DNA from: Paenibacillus eucommiae
Lineage (GTDB): Bacteria; Bacillota; Bacilli; Paenibacillales; NBRC-103111
Reading direction: 5' to 3'
Assembly (NCBI RefSeq): GCF_017874215.1
Contig: NZ_JAGGLB010000025.1
Span: 62,001 to 126,000, forward strand
DNA: 64,000 nt
This document shows, in pieces, positions 17,004 through 26,257 of this stretch. Made by a program: the position numbers and the translations under genes. Within the stretch, counting starts at the first letter, position 1, and each line of letters opens with the position of its first letter. The notes below the pieces were generated by a model. It made no database searches. It saw only the letters and a program-made list of their open reading frames with translations, and was not told where the DNA came from.

Positions 17004-17054
17004 ATGAATGATAAAAGAAACTATGGGCAAAAGTTGAAATCTGGTATTTCGTAA
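17004..17054 (+). CDS. Possible 16-residue leader peptide
   Basis: A short frame (MNDKRNYGQKLKSGIS) follows a very strong GAGGAGGAGG site between the cre box and the big secreted-protein gene. It is Lys/Arg-rich. It may be a leader peptide or a chance frame. Only the unusually good ribosome site argues for translation. Confidence 0.35.
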   Translation: MNDKRNYGQKLKSGIS

Positions 17055-17093
17055 ATCTTATCCAATCTAAATCGATATACGGGAGGAAGATCC

Positions 17094-19421
17094 ATGATTG
17101 TTAAGCATATGGTGAAAGTTATCATGTTTTCCGTTATGTTGGTCGCTGTTGCATACCATTTATCCCAAACTGTGCATGCCACCGCTTTTACGACAGGCAG
17201 TGAGGAGACGGTTGTATCCAAGGCAAGCAGGGAAAGCGTAGGTTTGAAATTCTGGCCTGATGGGGCCATGGGAATTACTAAATCAGGCTCGAATTATATG
17301 TTTCATGCGGCGAATAGTACTAAGGTTACAAGAACGATTGGAACATTAACTAACCCTATTGCATCTAAAGTAGGTGCAGGCGTATCGATATCTGGCATAC
17401 CTTCGAGCTATAATTATGCTGCTGGAGGACCGGTGTATAAAGATCCGGCTACCGGTACGTTGTTAATGTTCTATCATGTGGAAATTTGGCCGGGTGGCGA
17501 TCATACGAAGTACTACAGTTTACTGGCCATGTCCAAATCAACCGATGATGGGGCTACTTGGACGGATCTTGGAGAGATCGTAAGACCAAATGTGCCTTAC
17601 AGCGCTTCAGCGACACAGGGGTATGAAGTTGGAGCGGGTACGTATGTAAAGGCAGGCGATTATTTCTACTTGTATTTCAGAGATTATCTAGCGGGAGGGG
17701 GATACAATAATATTGCTGTGGCCAGAGCCAAAATCAGTGATGTTGTTGATGCAGCTATCAATTCCAATACCGTGGTGCCTTGGAAAAAGTATTATAGCGG
17801 AACATGGACGGAGGATGGCATAGGCGGATTGTCTGACTATCTGGAAACGGGCAATCCTGCAACGGGTTGGCTAAGCGCTTCCTATAACACGTACCTTAAC
17901 AAATATATCATGTGTGTACTGGAAAATGTAACGGCTACAAACACCCATCTAAAAATTATTGAATCAGACGATGGATTAAATTTTAACAGCGGCAGAACTT
18001 TAATTGTCAATAACTCGAATGAATATTTCTATCCTACCTTGGTAGGTATGGGCGAAGATCCGACTATAACCGATGGGCAATTTTATGTATATTATACAAG
18101 CTCAGTCGCTGCCGTATGGAATCGTTGGACCGATGCGTACCTGGCCAGAAGAAGTATCAGCTACACGGGGACCTCGGCTCCGGGCAGCTTTAGTCTAACG
18201 TCTCCTGCAAATACAAGTACTGGGGTTTCCAGTAAGCCTACGCTGAATTGGGCTGATTCCACCACTGCAGTGACCTACAACCTGCTGGTGGACGATAACA
18301 GCGATTTCAGCTCACCAGTAGTGAACGTTCAAGACCTTAAAGTAAGCGAGTATACGCTGCCTTACGATCTGGCAGGCAATACAACGTACTATTGGAAGGT
18401 TATAGCTACCAATGCTTATGGTTCAACCAGTTCCAGCACATTCTCGTTCACCACAGACTCAACGGGTTCAACGACTTATCAGGCTGAGACCGGATTCAGC
18501 AGTACTCAGGGTGCAAACCAATGGGGCTACCAATATTGGAATGGCAGCACGTATACGAATATGACTTGGGATTCCGTGAATAGCTACTGGTCAGGTACCG
18601 GATCCTACAATTTAGTCGGAAGCGATTTCCAGCATCCGGGGAACACAGCGGATTCAGTGCGCAAGTGGGTTGCGCCTTCAGACGGCACCATTACGATTAG
18701 TGACCGGGTAAAGCTTGTTGCAGCTACTGGAGACGGTGTCAATTTTAAAATCAAGAAAAACGGTACGCTCTTTTGGAATCAGGATATTTACGATACAACA
18801 GGATACCACGTATATGTATCCCAAACCGTAGCAGCCGGAGATGTCATTTATTTCGTTCTGAACAGAAAGGGCAGTCAGCTCTATGATAGCACTTTCACCA
18901 ATCCGCAAATCATTCACACGCCTGATCCAGGTTCAGGCCCAGGCGGCCCCACTACAATCAATTATCAAGCTTCCAGCGGATTTAGCGGAACCCAAGGACA
19001 AAATCAATGGTACTATATGTATGGGAATGGCAGCACGTATACGAATATGACATGGGATGGTGCCAATAGCCGCTGGTATGGAGCAGGTTCTTATAACTGG
19101 GTTTCAGCTGGAGTTATGCATCCGGGCAATACAACCGATGCAGTCCGTAAATGGGTAGCCCCCGCAAGCGGCAGCATAACGATAACAGGCAATGTAGCCA
19201 AAAATGACGTTGGTGGTGGGGATGGGGTTAATGCCCAGATCATCCACAATACTACGAACATTTATAATCAGGACATAGCCTACAACAACAGTACAGGCTA
19301 TGATGTTAATTTGACGCTATCCGTGACGGCTGGGGATGCGATCTACTTCCGTCTGAACCGCAAATCGACGCAAACGTTCGATTTAACTAACTGGGATCCA
19401 GTGATTGCCTTTACTCCCTAG
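17094..19421 (+). CDS. Secreted beta-propeller / Fn3 protein with tandem C-terminal modules
   Basis: 775 residues. The signal peptide ends near VHATA (~residue 30). Residues ~35-355 look like a five-bladed propeller of the GH43/GH117/sialidase-like class (SKSTDDGATWTDLGEIVRP; LKIIESDDGLNF), suggesting binding or hydrolysis of a polysaccharide. Residues ~361-455 are an Fn3-like domain (SPANTSTGVSSKPTLNWADS). Residues ~462-605 and ~624-775 are two copies of one module (QWGYQYWNGSTYTNMTWD and QWYYMYGNGSTYTNMTWD), likely carbohydrate-binding. A GGGAGG site precedes the ATG and a cre box lies upstream. The catalytic class is not certain. Confidence 0.78.
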   Translation: MIVKHMVKVIMFSVMLVAVAYHLSQTVHATAFTTGSEETVVSKASRESVGLKFWPDGAMGITKSGSNYMFHAANSTKVTRTIGTLTNPIASKVGAGVSISGIPSSYNYAAGGPVYKDPATGTLLMFYHVEIWPGGDHTKYYSLLAMSKSTDDGATWTDLGEIVRPNVPYSASATQGYEVGAGTYVKAGDYFYLYFRDYLAGGGYNNIAVARAKISDVVDAAINSNTVVPWKKYYSGTWTEDGIGGLSDYLETGNPATGWLSASYNTYLNKYIMCVLENVTATNTHLKIIESDDGLNFNSGRTLIVNNSNEYFYPTLVGMGEDPTITDGQFYVYYTSSVAAVWNRWTDAYLARRSISYTGTSAPGSFSLTSPANTSTGVSSKPTLNWADSTTAVTYNLLVDDNSDFSSPVVNVQDLKVSEYTLPYDLAGNTTYYWKVIATNAYGSTSSSTFSFTTDSTGSTTYQAETGFSSTQGANQWGYQYWNGSTYTNMTWDSVNSYWSGTGSYNLVGSDFQHPGNTADSVRKWVAPSDGTITISDRVKLVAATGDGVNFKIKKNGTLFWNQDIYDTTGYHVYVSQTVAAGDVIYFVLNRKGSQLYDSTFTNPQIIHTPDPGSGPGGPTTINYQASSGFSGTQGQNQWYYMYGNGSTYTNMTWDGANSRWYGAGSYNWVSAGVMHPGNTTDAVRKWVAPASGSITITGNVAKNDVGGGDGVNAQIIHNTTNIYNQDIAYNNSTGYDVNLTLSVTAGDAIYFRLNRKSTQTFDLTNWDPVIAFTP

Positions 19422-19454
19422 TGATCATAAATCTATCGAAATAAAATGTAACAA

Positions 19455-19496
19455 GGGAGGAACTCCGCTGTATTCCGGCTGGAGTTTCTCTCTTTT
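19455..19496 (+). terminator. Terminator after the secreted-protein gene
   Basis: GGGAGGAACTCC pairs with GGAGTTTCTCTC around a 14-nt loop, followed by TTTTAC. Confidence 0.75.
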
Positions 19497-19605
19497 ACAT
19501 GAAATATCGTTCCCTCGCCTATAGGGAATATGCTATTGTTAGTTTAAAGAGATGCTGGTTTAACTCTGTATTTGCACTAGTATATATAGTAAAAGAGGTA
19601 ATCCG

Positions 19606-21525
19606 ATGAATGCTAGAAATCCCTTCACCTTGCTTATGCAGGCTCTTATAAACACCATCCGCCGCTTGAATATATTCAAGCGGCTCGTCCTCTCTTTTTT
19701 GCTGGTTATAATCGTTCCTAATATCGTGATCAGCTATGTGCTGTTTGATATTTCCTCTGAAGAGCTTGAAACAACCGTATCCAACTCGCTTTATCAATAT
19801 ATAGGCACTGTTAACAATAATATTAATGAGGTATTGAAAAAATATGAGGATATCTCGTATCGATTGTATTCAGATGAAGAGTTAGTCGCGCTGTTAGTCG
19901 ACAGTAATACGCTCAACCATATCAAAGAATCCAATCCAACCGATTATAAGGAGAAATACGAAGATTTAAAAAAACGGATTAATGCTATTCTATACCGTAC
20001 ATCCATTAATCGGAGCTTACTTTCCAATCTTCAAATCATTAGCGATACCGATGAATTTACCCAAATTAATTATAATGGAGAAGTAAAGGGCGGGAAAGTA
20101 AAGCAGATCATCGCTTTCAGAAAGTCCCCTACTTATACCAAGGCGATTGAAGCCAAGGGCTATCCTGTATGGTTGGATACGTCGGCTGAATATGGTTTTG
20201 AAAACCAACTTATGAGCGGCATGAATTTAGGCAGTTATATAACGCTTGCCAGAGCTATCCCGGATGGAAATGGGGGAACTCTTGGAGTTATCGTCATGAA
20301 TATTTCCGTTAATGTTTTTCTGAATATCGTTGAATCGAAGGATGTTGTGAATAACGGGAACCTGCTGCTGTTGGGGGATTCCGGAGCTAAAGTATCTTTG
20401 AATGAGAATGTCAGCGGCCCCTTTTTGCGAAAGGATGTTTCCGATGAGATCTTTAAGCAGAAGAACGGAAGATTTATCGATAAGAAGAGCGGAGATCTTG
20501 TTGTCTTTCAGGATTCGGCTTATACCGGGTGGGAGCTGGCGTTCCTGGTCCCGAGGGAAAGCTTGTTATCGAGCGTGTATAAGATTCGCAATATCATCAT
20601 CCAGATTAGTATCATTTGTATTGGGATCGCCGTCCTTATATCGTATGGAGTGACCTTAAGCATCTCTACCCCGCTGATGAAGTTGAAGAGAGCCATGGGC
20701 ATGATCTATGGAAAGAACACGGAGACGAAATACGAGGATCCTTATGAGGATGAAATCGGGCTATTGGGCCGTAAATTCAACCACATGATGGAGCGGATCA
20801 ATCACTTAATCAGCAGCGTCTACAAGGTGGAATTGATTAAACAAGACGAAGAGCTCAGAAGAAGGGCGGCAGAGCTTGATGCGCTGCAGATGCAGATCAA
20901 TCCGCACTTTCTTTATAATACACTCGATATGATACGGTGGGAGGTTGCCCTGCAGGAAAATGGTGACGGGCACGGTAGTCAGATGATTAAAGCGTTTGCT
21001 GATTTGCTGAGATTAGGGACTAAAGCCAATCATACACTTGTTCAGGTGGAGGAAGAGTTTCGTCATATTGAGGCCTATATGAAGGTAATGAAATATAAGC
21101 ATGGGGACAGCATCCGCTGGGCATGTGATATTGAAGATGAGGCAGCAGGCTGCCTGATAGCTAAATTAACGCTTCAGCCTTTGGTTGAAAATGCACTTTT
21201 ACATGGATTTACGGGAAAAACAGGCGACAAGTCAGTTAGTATTAGAGCTTATAAGGAATTGGATGAATTATTCATTGTGGTCAGTGATAATGGAAAAGGC
21301 ATTGATCCTGAAATGCTGGAGCAGTTGAACCGAAAACTGCAGGATGACCGTATCGAAGGCAATCAGATTGGACTTCACAATGTGAATGCAAGGCTTAAGC
21401 TTTATTTTGGCAAAAAATATGGTTTGATGATCCAAAGTGAAGCTGGTTCGGGAACCAGAGTGATCGTCAAGCTGCCTTGTTTACGTCAAGAACCTAAGAT
21501 TGAAGAGGTGACGCCAAATGTATAA
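19606..21525 (+). CDS. Sensor histidine kinase, YesM type
   Basis: 639 residues. Transmembrane helix ~29-48, an extracellular dCache-like sensor (~50-320), second helix ~325-350, a HAMP domain (STPLMKLKRAMG...), a His_kinase domain with the phospho-acceptor H434 in QINPHFLYNTL, and a HATPase domain (PLVENALLHGF; DNGKGIDPEML; GIGLHN-like QIGLHNV). Its partner regulator overlaps the stop by 8 nt. YesM kinases usually control an adjacent polysaccharide-uptake operon, which fits the genes that follow. Confidence 0.92.
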   Translation: MNARNPFTLLMQALINTIRRLNIFKRLVLSFLLVIIVPNIVISYVLFDISSEELETTVSNSLYQYIGTVNNNINEVLKKYEDISYRLYSDEELVALLVDSNTLNHIKESNPTDYKEKYEDLKKRINAILYRTSINRSLLSNLQIISDTDEFTQINYNGEVKGGKVKQIIAFRKSPTYTKAIEAKGYPVWLDTSAEYGFENQLMSGMNLGSYITLARAIPDGNGGTLGVIVMNISVNVFLNIVESKDVVNNGNLLLLGDSGAKVSLNENVSGPFLRKDVSDEIFKQKNGRFIDKKSGDLVVFQDSAYTGWELAFLVPRESLLSSVYKIRNIIIQISIICIGIAVLISYGVTLSISTPLMKLKRAMGMIYGKNTETKYEDPYEDEIGLLGRKFNHMMERINHLISSVYKVELIKQDEELRRRAAELDALQMQINPHFLYNTLDMIRWEVALQENGDGHGSQMIKAFADLLRLGTKANHTLVQVEEEFRHIEAYMKVMKYKHGDSIRWACDIEDEAAGCLIAKLTLQPLVENALLHGFTGKTGDKSVSIRAYKELDELFIVVSDNGKGIDPEMLEQLNRKLQDDRIEGNQIGLHNVNARLKLYFGKKYGLMIQSEAGSGTRVIVKLPCLRQEPKIEEVTPNV

Positions 21526-22345
21526 TTTACTTATAGTGGACGATGAACATCGGGTTAGAGAAGGCTTGAGAAAGCTGATCGACTGGGGGAGCGTTGGATT
21601 TCAAGTCAGCGGTGATGTGGAATCGGCCGAGCAGGCACTGGAGTTTATTAAAGCAAACAAGACGCATGTTGTATTGACAGACATTATCATGTACGAAATA
21701 AATGGCATTGAACTTGTTGGAAAGCTGAATGAGTGTGAGCCTGGGATCAAAACCGTCATTCTTAGCGGATTCGGGGAGTTTCATTATGCCCAGCAGGCCC
21801 TAAGATTGGGTGCCTATGATTATCTGACCAAACCTGTAGATTTTGATGAATTAAAGCGGATTTTTGCGAAGATTAAGCTTGTTTTGGACGAGGAAATGAA
21901 GGATGCGGATATGGAGGAAGAATATGCTCGGTTAAAGAAGGAGAAGTTTCTCATCAATCTGATCAAAGGACATGACAGCGACTCGAATTCAGGTAGTCAG
22001 GAAGAGAGAAACAGCGGACTGCTTGTAGAGAAAGCTAAACAATATATTCATGAAAACTATGCTAGGAATATGCATCTGCAGATGCTGTCGGACATCTTGT
22101 ATATACACCCGAACTATTTAAGCAAGCTGTTTAAAGAGAAAACAGGTGTGAATTTTATCGATTATTTGACGCGGGTGCGTATCGAGAAATCCAAGGAACT
22201 GATTAAAGACGTTAATTTAAAAATTTATGAAATTGCAGAAATGACCGGCTTCAGCAACGCCAAGTATTTCAGTTCAACCTTTAAAGCTTTAGTAGGCTTA
22301 AGCCCGAGGGAATATAAAGATTCGCTGCCTGGTATCGAGGAATAA
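21518..22345 (+). CDS. AraC-type response regulator, YesN type (short form)
   Basis: 275 residues: a receiver domain with D8/D9, phospho-acceptor D55 (VVLTDIIM) and K105, a linker of only ~50 residues, then two AraC helix-turn-helix motifs (MLSDILYIHPNYLSKLFKEKTG; IYEIAEMTGFSNAKYFSSTFKALVG). Most YesN proteins are ~350-550 residues with a long central domain that is absent here. It likely activates the importer genes downstream when phosphorylated by the upstream kinase. Confidence 0.92.
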   Translation: MYNLLIVDDEHRVREGLRKLIDWGSVGFQVSGDVESAEQALEFIKANKTHVVLTDIIMYEINGIELVGKLNECEPGIKTVILSGFGEFHYAQQALRLGAYDYLTKPVDFDELKRIFAKIKLVLDEEMKDADMEEEYARLKKEKFLINLIKGHDSDSNSGSQEERNSGLLVEKAKQYIHENYARNMHLQMLSDILYIHPNYLSKLFKEKTGVNFIDYLTRVRIEKSKELIKDVNLKIYEIAEMTGFSNAKYFSSTFKALVGLSPREYKDSLPGIEE

Positions 22346-22459
22346 GATGTTAATAATCTGAACCTTTTGTCTAATTTAGTTACTGTTTTATGAGGGGGAA
22401 TCCATTTAAAATAAGTTATGAAAACGGATTCAAATACAGCTTATTGGGAGGAAACGAAA

Positions 22460-23827
22460 ATGAGGGGTCTGAGCGTTCTGATTTTAGTATTGGCAGTGAT
22501 GCTTACTGTAGCTGGCTGCGGAGCATCGGAGAACAACAATGGAGGGACTCCAACCAAACAAGTCGCTGGGGAAACACCAGCCGGCACAGAGCAAGTTAAA
22601 GCTAAGGAGCCGGCAGAGCTTACCCTTTGGGTAGCCAGCAGAGAACAAGATGATTTCACGGCGGAAATGGAAGCCAAGTTTCTAGAAGCAAATCCGCATA
22701 TCACATTGAATAAGGTTGTTCACGAAGGAGATGTTGGAAATGATTATTTCCAAGGAGTCGCAGCAGGTAATGCGCCTGATCTGGTGAGTGCGTCCTACGC
22801 GGTGCTGCCGAAATACATCAAAGCGGGGATTACTCTTCCATTAAACGATTACATTGCGGATTGGCCGGATTACGCGAACTTCCCGAAGACGGAGCAGGAC
22901 AAATTTACCGACAAATCAGGAAATGTGCATACGATTATTAACAGCCTGGGCAATCTGCAGCTTGGCTATAACAAGAAGTTGTTTGCCGAAGCTGGTCTTA
23001 CGGAGCCACCTAAGGATTGGGACCAACTGTTGGCTTATGCCAAGAAATTAACCAAACCGGATAAACAGCAAGCGGGTTACGGCATGTTAACAGGTGAATT
23101 TACCGATTGGTGGTTTGAGTATTATGTGTGGCAGGCAGGAGGCGATCTAACCAAAGAAAACCCGGACGGGACTGCTACACTAACCTTCACGGATCCGGCG
23201 GCGCTGAAAGCAGCTGAATTCTACAGAACCTTACGCAAGGAAAAAGTAACACAAAGCGATGTAACCATGAAATTCGGCGATATGGTCAATGCTTTTGCCA
23301 CAGGGAAAATTGCTATGATGCCTTTCGCAGGTGATTGGTTAAGCTGGGCTGTCAGCCTCGGAGCCAAGCCGGAGGATATCGGATTTGCCTTAATGCCTGC
23401 CGGACCTTCCGGTGAACGCGGATTAGGTAACTCCTACGGAGGAGGCTTTATCATCAACCCGAATTCTTCCAAGGCCAAACAAGACGCTTCATGGGAATTT
23501 ATCAAATTCTACTCATCGAAAGAATATGTGATTGCATTAATGAAAAATGCTGCCTCAAAAGGTGCTGTAAATCCTGTGCCGCTTTATCGCACTGATGTGA
23601 AGTACAGCGATGCTGGAGTAACGATGGATCCCGAAATGGAAGCTTTCCTCGCAGAATCGATTAAGACTAGCAAGCCAGAGTATTATGGCCGCGGCTTTTT
23701 TACTAAATATTTGGATCAGGCCATTCAGAAATTCATCTTGGATGCTAACGCTGATCCGGAGAAAGAGCTGCAAAAAGCACAGGATATTGTTACCAAGGAA
23801 GTTTTAGAAGAGTTTAATAAACAGTAA
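22460..23827 (+). CDS. Sugar ABC transporter substrate-binding lipoprotein
   Basis: 455 residues. ATG 22460 follows GGGAGG; a longer frame from 22418 would put 14 extra residues before the signal peptide, so it is rejected. The signal peptide ends in the lipobox LTVAGC. The mature part is the family-1 extracellular solute-binding fold (ELTLWVASREQDDFTAEMEAKFLEANPHI; GKIAMMPFAGDW). Likely binds an oligosaccharide released by the upstream secreted protein and hands it to the two permeases below. Confidence 0.92.
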   Translation: MRGLSVLILVLAVMLTVAGCGASENNNGGTPTKQVAGETPAGTEQVKAKEPAELTLWVASREQDDFTAEMEAKFLEANPHITLNKVVHEGDVGNDYFQGVAAGNAPDLVSASYAVLPKYIKAGITLPLNDYIADWPDYANFPKTEQDKFTDKSGNVHTIINSLGNLQLGYNKKLFAEAGLTEPPKDWDQLLAYAKKLTKPDKQQAGYGMLTGEFTDWWFEYYVWQAGGDLTKENPDGTATLTFTDPAALKAAEFYRTLRKEKVTQSDVTMKFGDMVNAFATGKIAMMPFAGDWLSWAVSLGAKPEDIGFALMPAGPSGERGLGNSYGGGFIINPNSSKAKQDASWEFIKFYSSKEYVIALMKNAASKGAVNPVPLYRTDVKYSDAGVTMDPEMEAFLAESIKTSKPEYYGRGFFTKYLDQAIQKFILDANADPEKELQKAQDIVTKEVLEEFNKQ

Positions 23828-23885
23828 GATACCAAAAACCGTGCAACCATATTGACACGGATATATGTTATACAGCCTATAGAAA

Positions 23886-23916
23886 GGGGTACACCGGAGA
23901 CTCCCGAGAGTACCCC
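23886..23916 (+). promoter_or_regulatory. Intercistronic hairpin
   Basis: GGGGTAC at 23886-23892 pairs with GTACCCC at 23910-23916, without a following T run. Such hairpins between binding-protein and permease genes often protect the upstream mRNA or reduce read-through. Confidence 0.5.
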
Positions 23917-23940
23917 TAATTTGTTCAAATGGAGGATCCT

Positions 23941-24849
23941 ATGGAACCCACTGTTAACGCATCATGGGGCACTATTCGAAAAACAAGATCGCGTTCATGG
24001 AAAATAATACCTTGGTTATTTGTCCTGCCTGCTATTATTTTCACGGTATGGCTGAGGTATTATCCTATGATGCAGGCGATGTATGTTTCATTCTTCCAAT
24101 ATGATGTCATCCATCCACCTGGCAAGTTTATCGGATTGAAAAATTACTTATTTCTGCTTAACCAGGAGGCCTATTGGGATGCTTGGATGAACACCCTGGT
24201 TTTTACAGCACTGATCCTGATCATCACTTTTATTCCTCCCATCATCCAGGCTTTACTTTTAAGCGAACTTTATAAAGGAAGAAAGTTTTTTTCAACGCTG
24301 TTTCTGATTCCTGCCCTTGTTCCGCTTTCTGTAAACGTTATTCTTTGGAAATGGATTTGGCATCCTGATTATGGGTTCGCTAATGCCGTGTTGAAATTCC
24401 TTGGATTGCAGCCGCTTCAATGGCTCAATGATGCCGATTTAACGAAATTCAGCATTATTTTCCCGGGAATTGTCGGCGGCGGAGTGGCCGTTCTCTTGTA
24501 CTTGGCAGCTATCATGGGAGTAGCTAAAGAAATTAATGAAGCAGCGTCGATTGACGGGTGCACGGGATTTAGACGCATGTTGTATATTACTCTGCCTAAT
24601 ATCCGTTTTCTAATCTTTATCCAATTGATTATTACTGTCATCGGTGCCTTCCAGCTCCTTGATGCACCTTTCCAATTCACAGGAGGAGGGCCAGCGGGTG
24701 TATCCACCTCGATGGGTGTGTTTATATACAATACCGTTCAGCAGGATCTTTCTTATGGCAGAGCGAATGCAGCATCCGTTTTGTTGTTTATCGTGATAGC
24801 CATCATTACTATTTTTCAAGTAAGGATGAATAAATCTCAATCAGAATAG
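23941..24849 (+). CDS. Sugar ABC transporter permease (MalF/LplB type)
   Basis: 302 residues, six membrane segments. ATG 23941 is 5 nt after GGAGG and is preferred over the in-frame ATG 23929, which has no ribosome site. The EAA loop is EINEAASIDGCTGFRRMLYITLP. It pairs with the next permease. There is no ATPase gene in the locus, so a shared MsmX-type ATPase is expected to serve it. Confidence 0.92.
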   Translation: MEPTVNASWGTIRKTRSRSWKIIPWLFVLPAIIFTVWLRYYPMMQAMYVSFFQYDVIHPPGKFIGLKNYLFLLNQEAYWDAWMNTLVFTALILIITFIPPIIQALLLSELYKGRKFFSTLFLIPALVPLSVNVILWKWIWHPDYGFANAVLKFLGLQPLQWLNDADLTKFSIIFPGIVGGGVAVLLYLAAIMGVAKEINEAASIDGCTGFRRMLYITLPNIRFLIFIQLIITVIGAFQLLDAPFQFTGGGPAGVSTSMGVFIYNTVQQDLSYGRANAASVLLFIVIAIITIFQVRMNKSQSE

Positions 24850-24861
24850 AGGCGAACAAAC

Positions 24862-26184
24862 ATGAACTTTGATTCCGGAAGACGTTTGCGGTTTGTTTCC
24901 TTCTGGTTGACGGCAGTTTTTTCCATTATCATTATCTTTCCTTTTCTGTTTATGATCAGCAATTCGTTGAAGGATGACAGCATCATCTATGATTCCATTC
25001 CCACGATTATTCCGAGGAGTGCAATAAGTACCTCCGTAGCGCTTGATTATTCCGGTTCCGGGAAATCAGGCCAAGAGTTATTGGAACAAATGATGAAGGA
25101 TTCGACCATGGTTTTGTATTCCATCCCTTATGAGCGCAATACGGACCCTATCTATGAGGTGAAAATGTATGGAGTTATGGATGGCAAAACCATATTCTAT
25201 ACCAGGGCTCATAAAGCTCAAATGCGCTTGGAGCTTGATTTCGGTATCTTCAAAGCAAGCAATGTGAACAAGAATGTCATATTAAAGAACGACCGTTATA
25301 AGAAATCGGCGGAGAAATTGTGCTACAAGTATGATCCGTCTGGACTGAAGATGGAAATCCCTTCAGGATCTGCATCTGGGCATGATGACGAGATTAAAAG
25401 CTTTCTAATTGAAAAATATGGCGTAGAAGGCGCAGTGTCTTCGATTACTTCAAAGACTAACTTCTTTCTCATGCTGGAAAATTTCAAATACTACGTGAAG
25501 CTGCCCGTATATATGTATCCGCAGAACGAAACGATTCAGAAATACAGCTTCTTCACCTTTATCGGCAATACGTTTCTTGTCATCGGCTGGGCCATTGTGA
25601 TGGAAACAATCATTTGTTCAATAACAGCCTATGGCTTATCAAGATTGTTCAAGAAACGCGTAGCTAATTTGCTCATGCTGTTTTTTCTGGCTACGATGAT
25701 GGTGCCTTCTATTTCCATCCTGATTCCGCAGTTTATGATGTTCAAAAGCTTGGGGCTATATAACAATTACTGGGCTATGCTGCTTCCTTTTTTATACCCG
25801 TTTCCTTATTACATTTTATTATTTAAAGGTTTCTTTGATCAGCTTCCCGGGGAGATCTTCGAAGCTGCCCGGATTGACGGAGCATCGGAATGGTACAATT
25901 ATTCGCGAATTTGCCTGCAGCTGTCTAAACCGATCATCGCCTTAATAGCCTTGAATTTGTTCCTAAGCAACTGGAACGACTTCTTCTGGTTCTGGATGGT
26001 AACCGAGGATCAAAAGCTGTGGACCCTGAATGTCGCCTTATACAATTTATCCAAGAACGCTATGATCAAGCCTAATTTCATGATGGGGCTATCGATTATC
26101 ACCATCGTTCCAGTCATCTTCCTGACGATGCTGTTCTCAGAGCAAATTAAAAGCAGCATTGCCAGCTCAGGAGTGAAAGGCTGA
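24862..26184 (+). CDS. Sugar ABC transporter permease (MalG type) with large insertion
   Basis: 440 residues instead of the usual ~275-295. Helix 1 (~15-33) is followed by ~185 residues that are mostly hydrophilic (about 36-220, from DDSIIYDSIPTII to QNETIQKYSFF). The normal five-helix core then begins, with the EAA loop EIFEAARIDGASEWYNYSRICLQLSKP. The insertion lies between helices 1 and 2, on the outer face in MalG topology, and may contact the binding protein or cell wall. It is in frame, so it is not a pseudogene artefact. Confidence 0.88.
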   Translation: MNFDSGRRLRFVSFWLTAVFSIIIIFPFLFMISNSLKDDSIIYDSIPTIIPRSAISTSVALDYSGSGKSGQELLEQMMKDSTMVLYSIPYERNTDPIYEVKMYGVMDGKTIFYTRAHKAQMRLELDFGIFKASNVNKNVILKNDRYKKSAEKLCYKYDPSGLKMEIPSGSASGHDDEIKSFLIEKYGVEGAVSSITSKTNFFLMLENFKYYVKLPVYMYPQNETIQKYSFFTFIGNTFLVIGWAIVMETIICSITAYGLSRLFKKRVANLLMLFFLATMMVPSISILIPQFMMFKSLGLYNNYWAMLLPFLYPFPYYILLFKGFFDQLPGEIFEAARIDGASEWYNYSRICLQLSKPIIALIALNLFLSNWNDFFWFWMVTEDQKLWTLNVALYNLSKNAMIKPNFMMGLSIITIVPVIFLTMLFSEQIKSSIASSGVKG

Positions 26185-26257
26185 ATCTCCTGAACTTGCA
26201 TTATGCGGTAAGCTTACTTACTTATTTTACTGTAAATCAAATAGGGGAGTGTATGAA

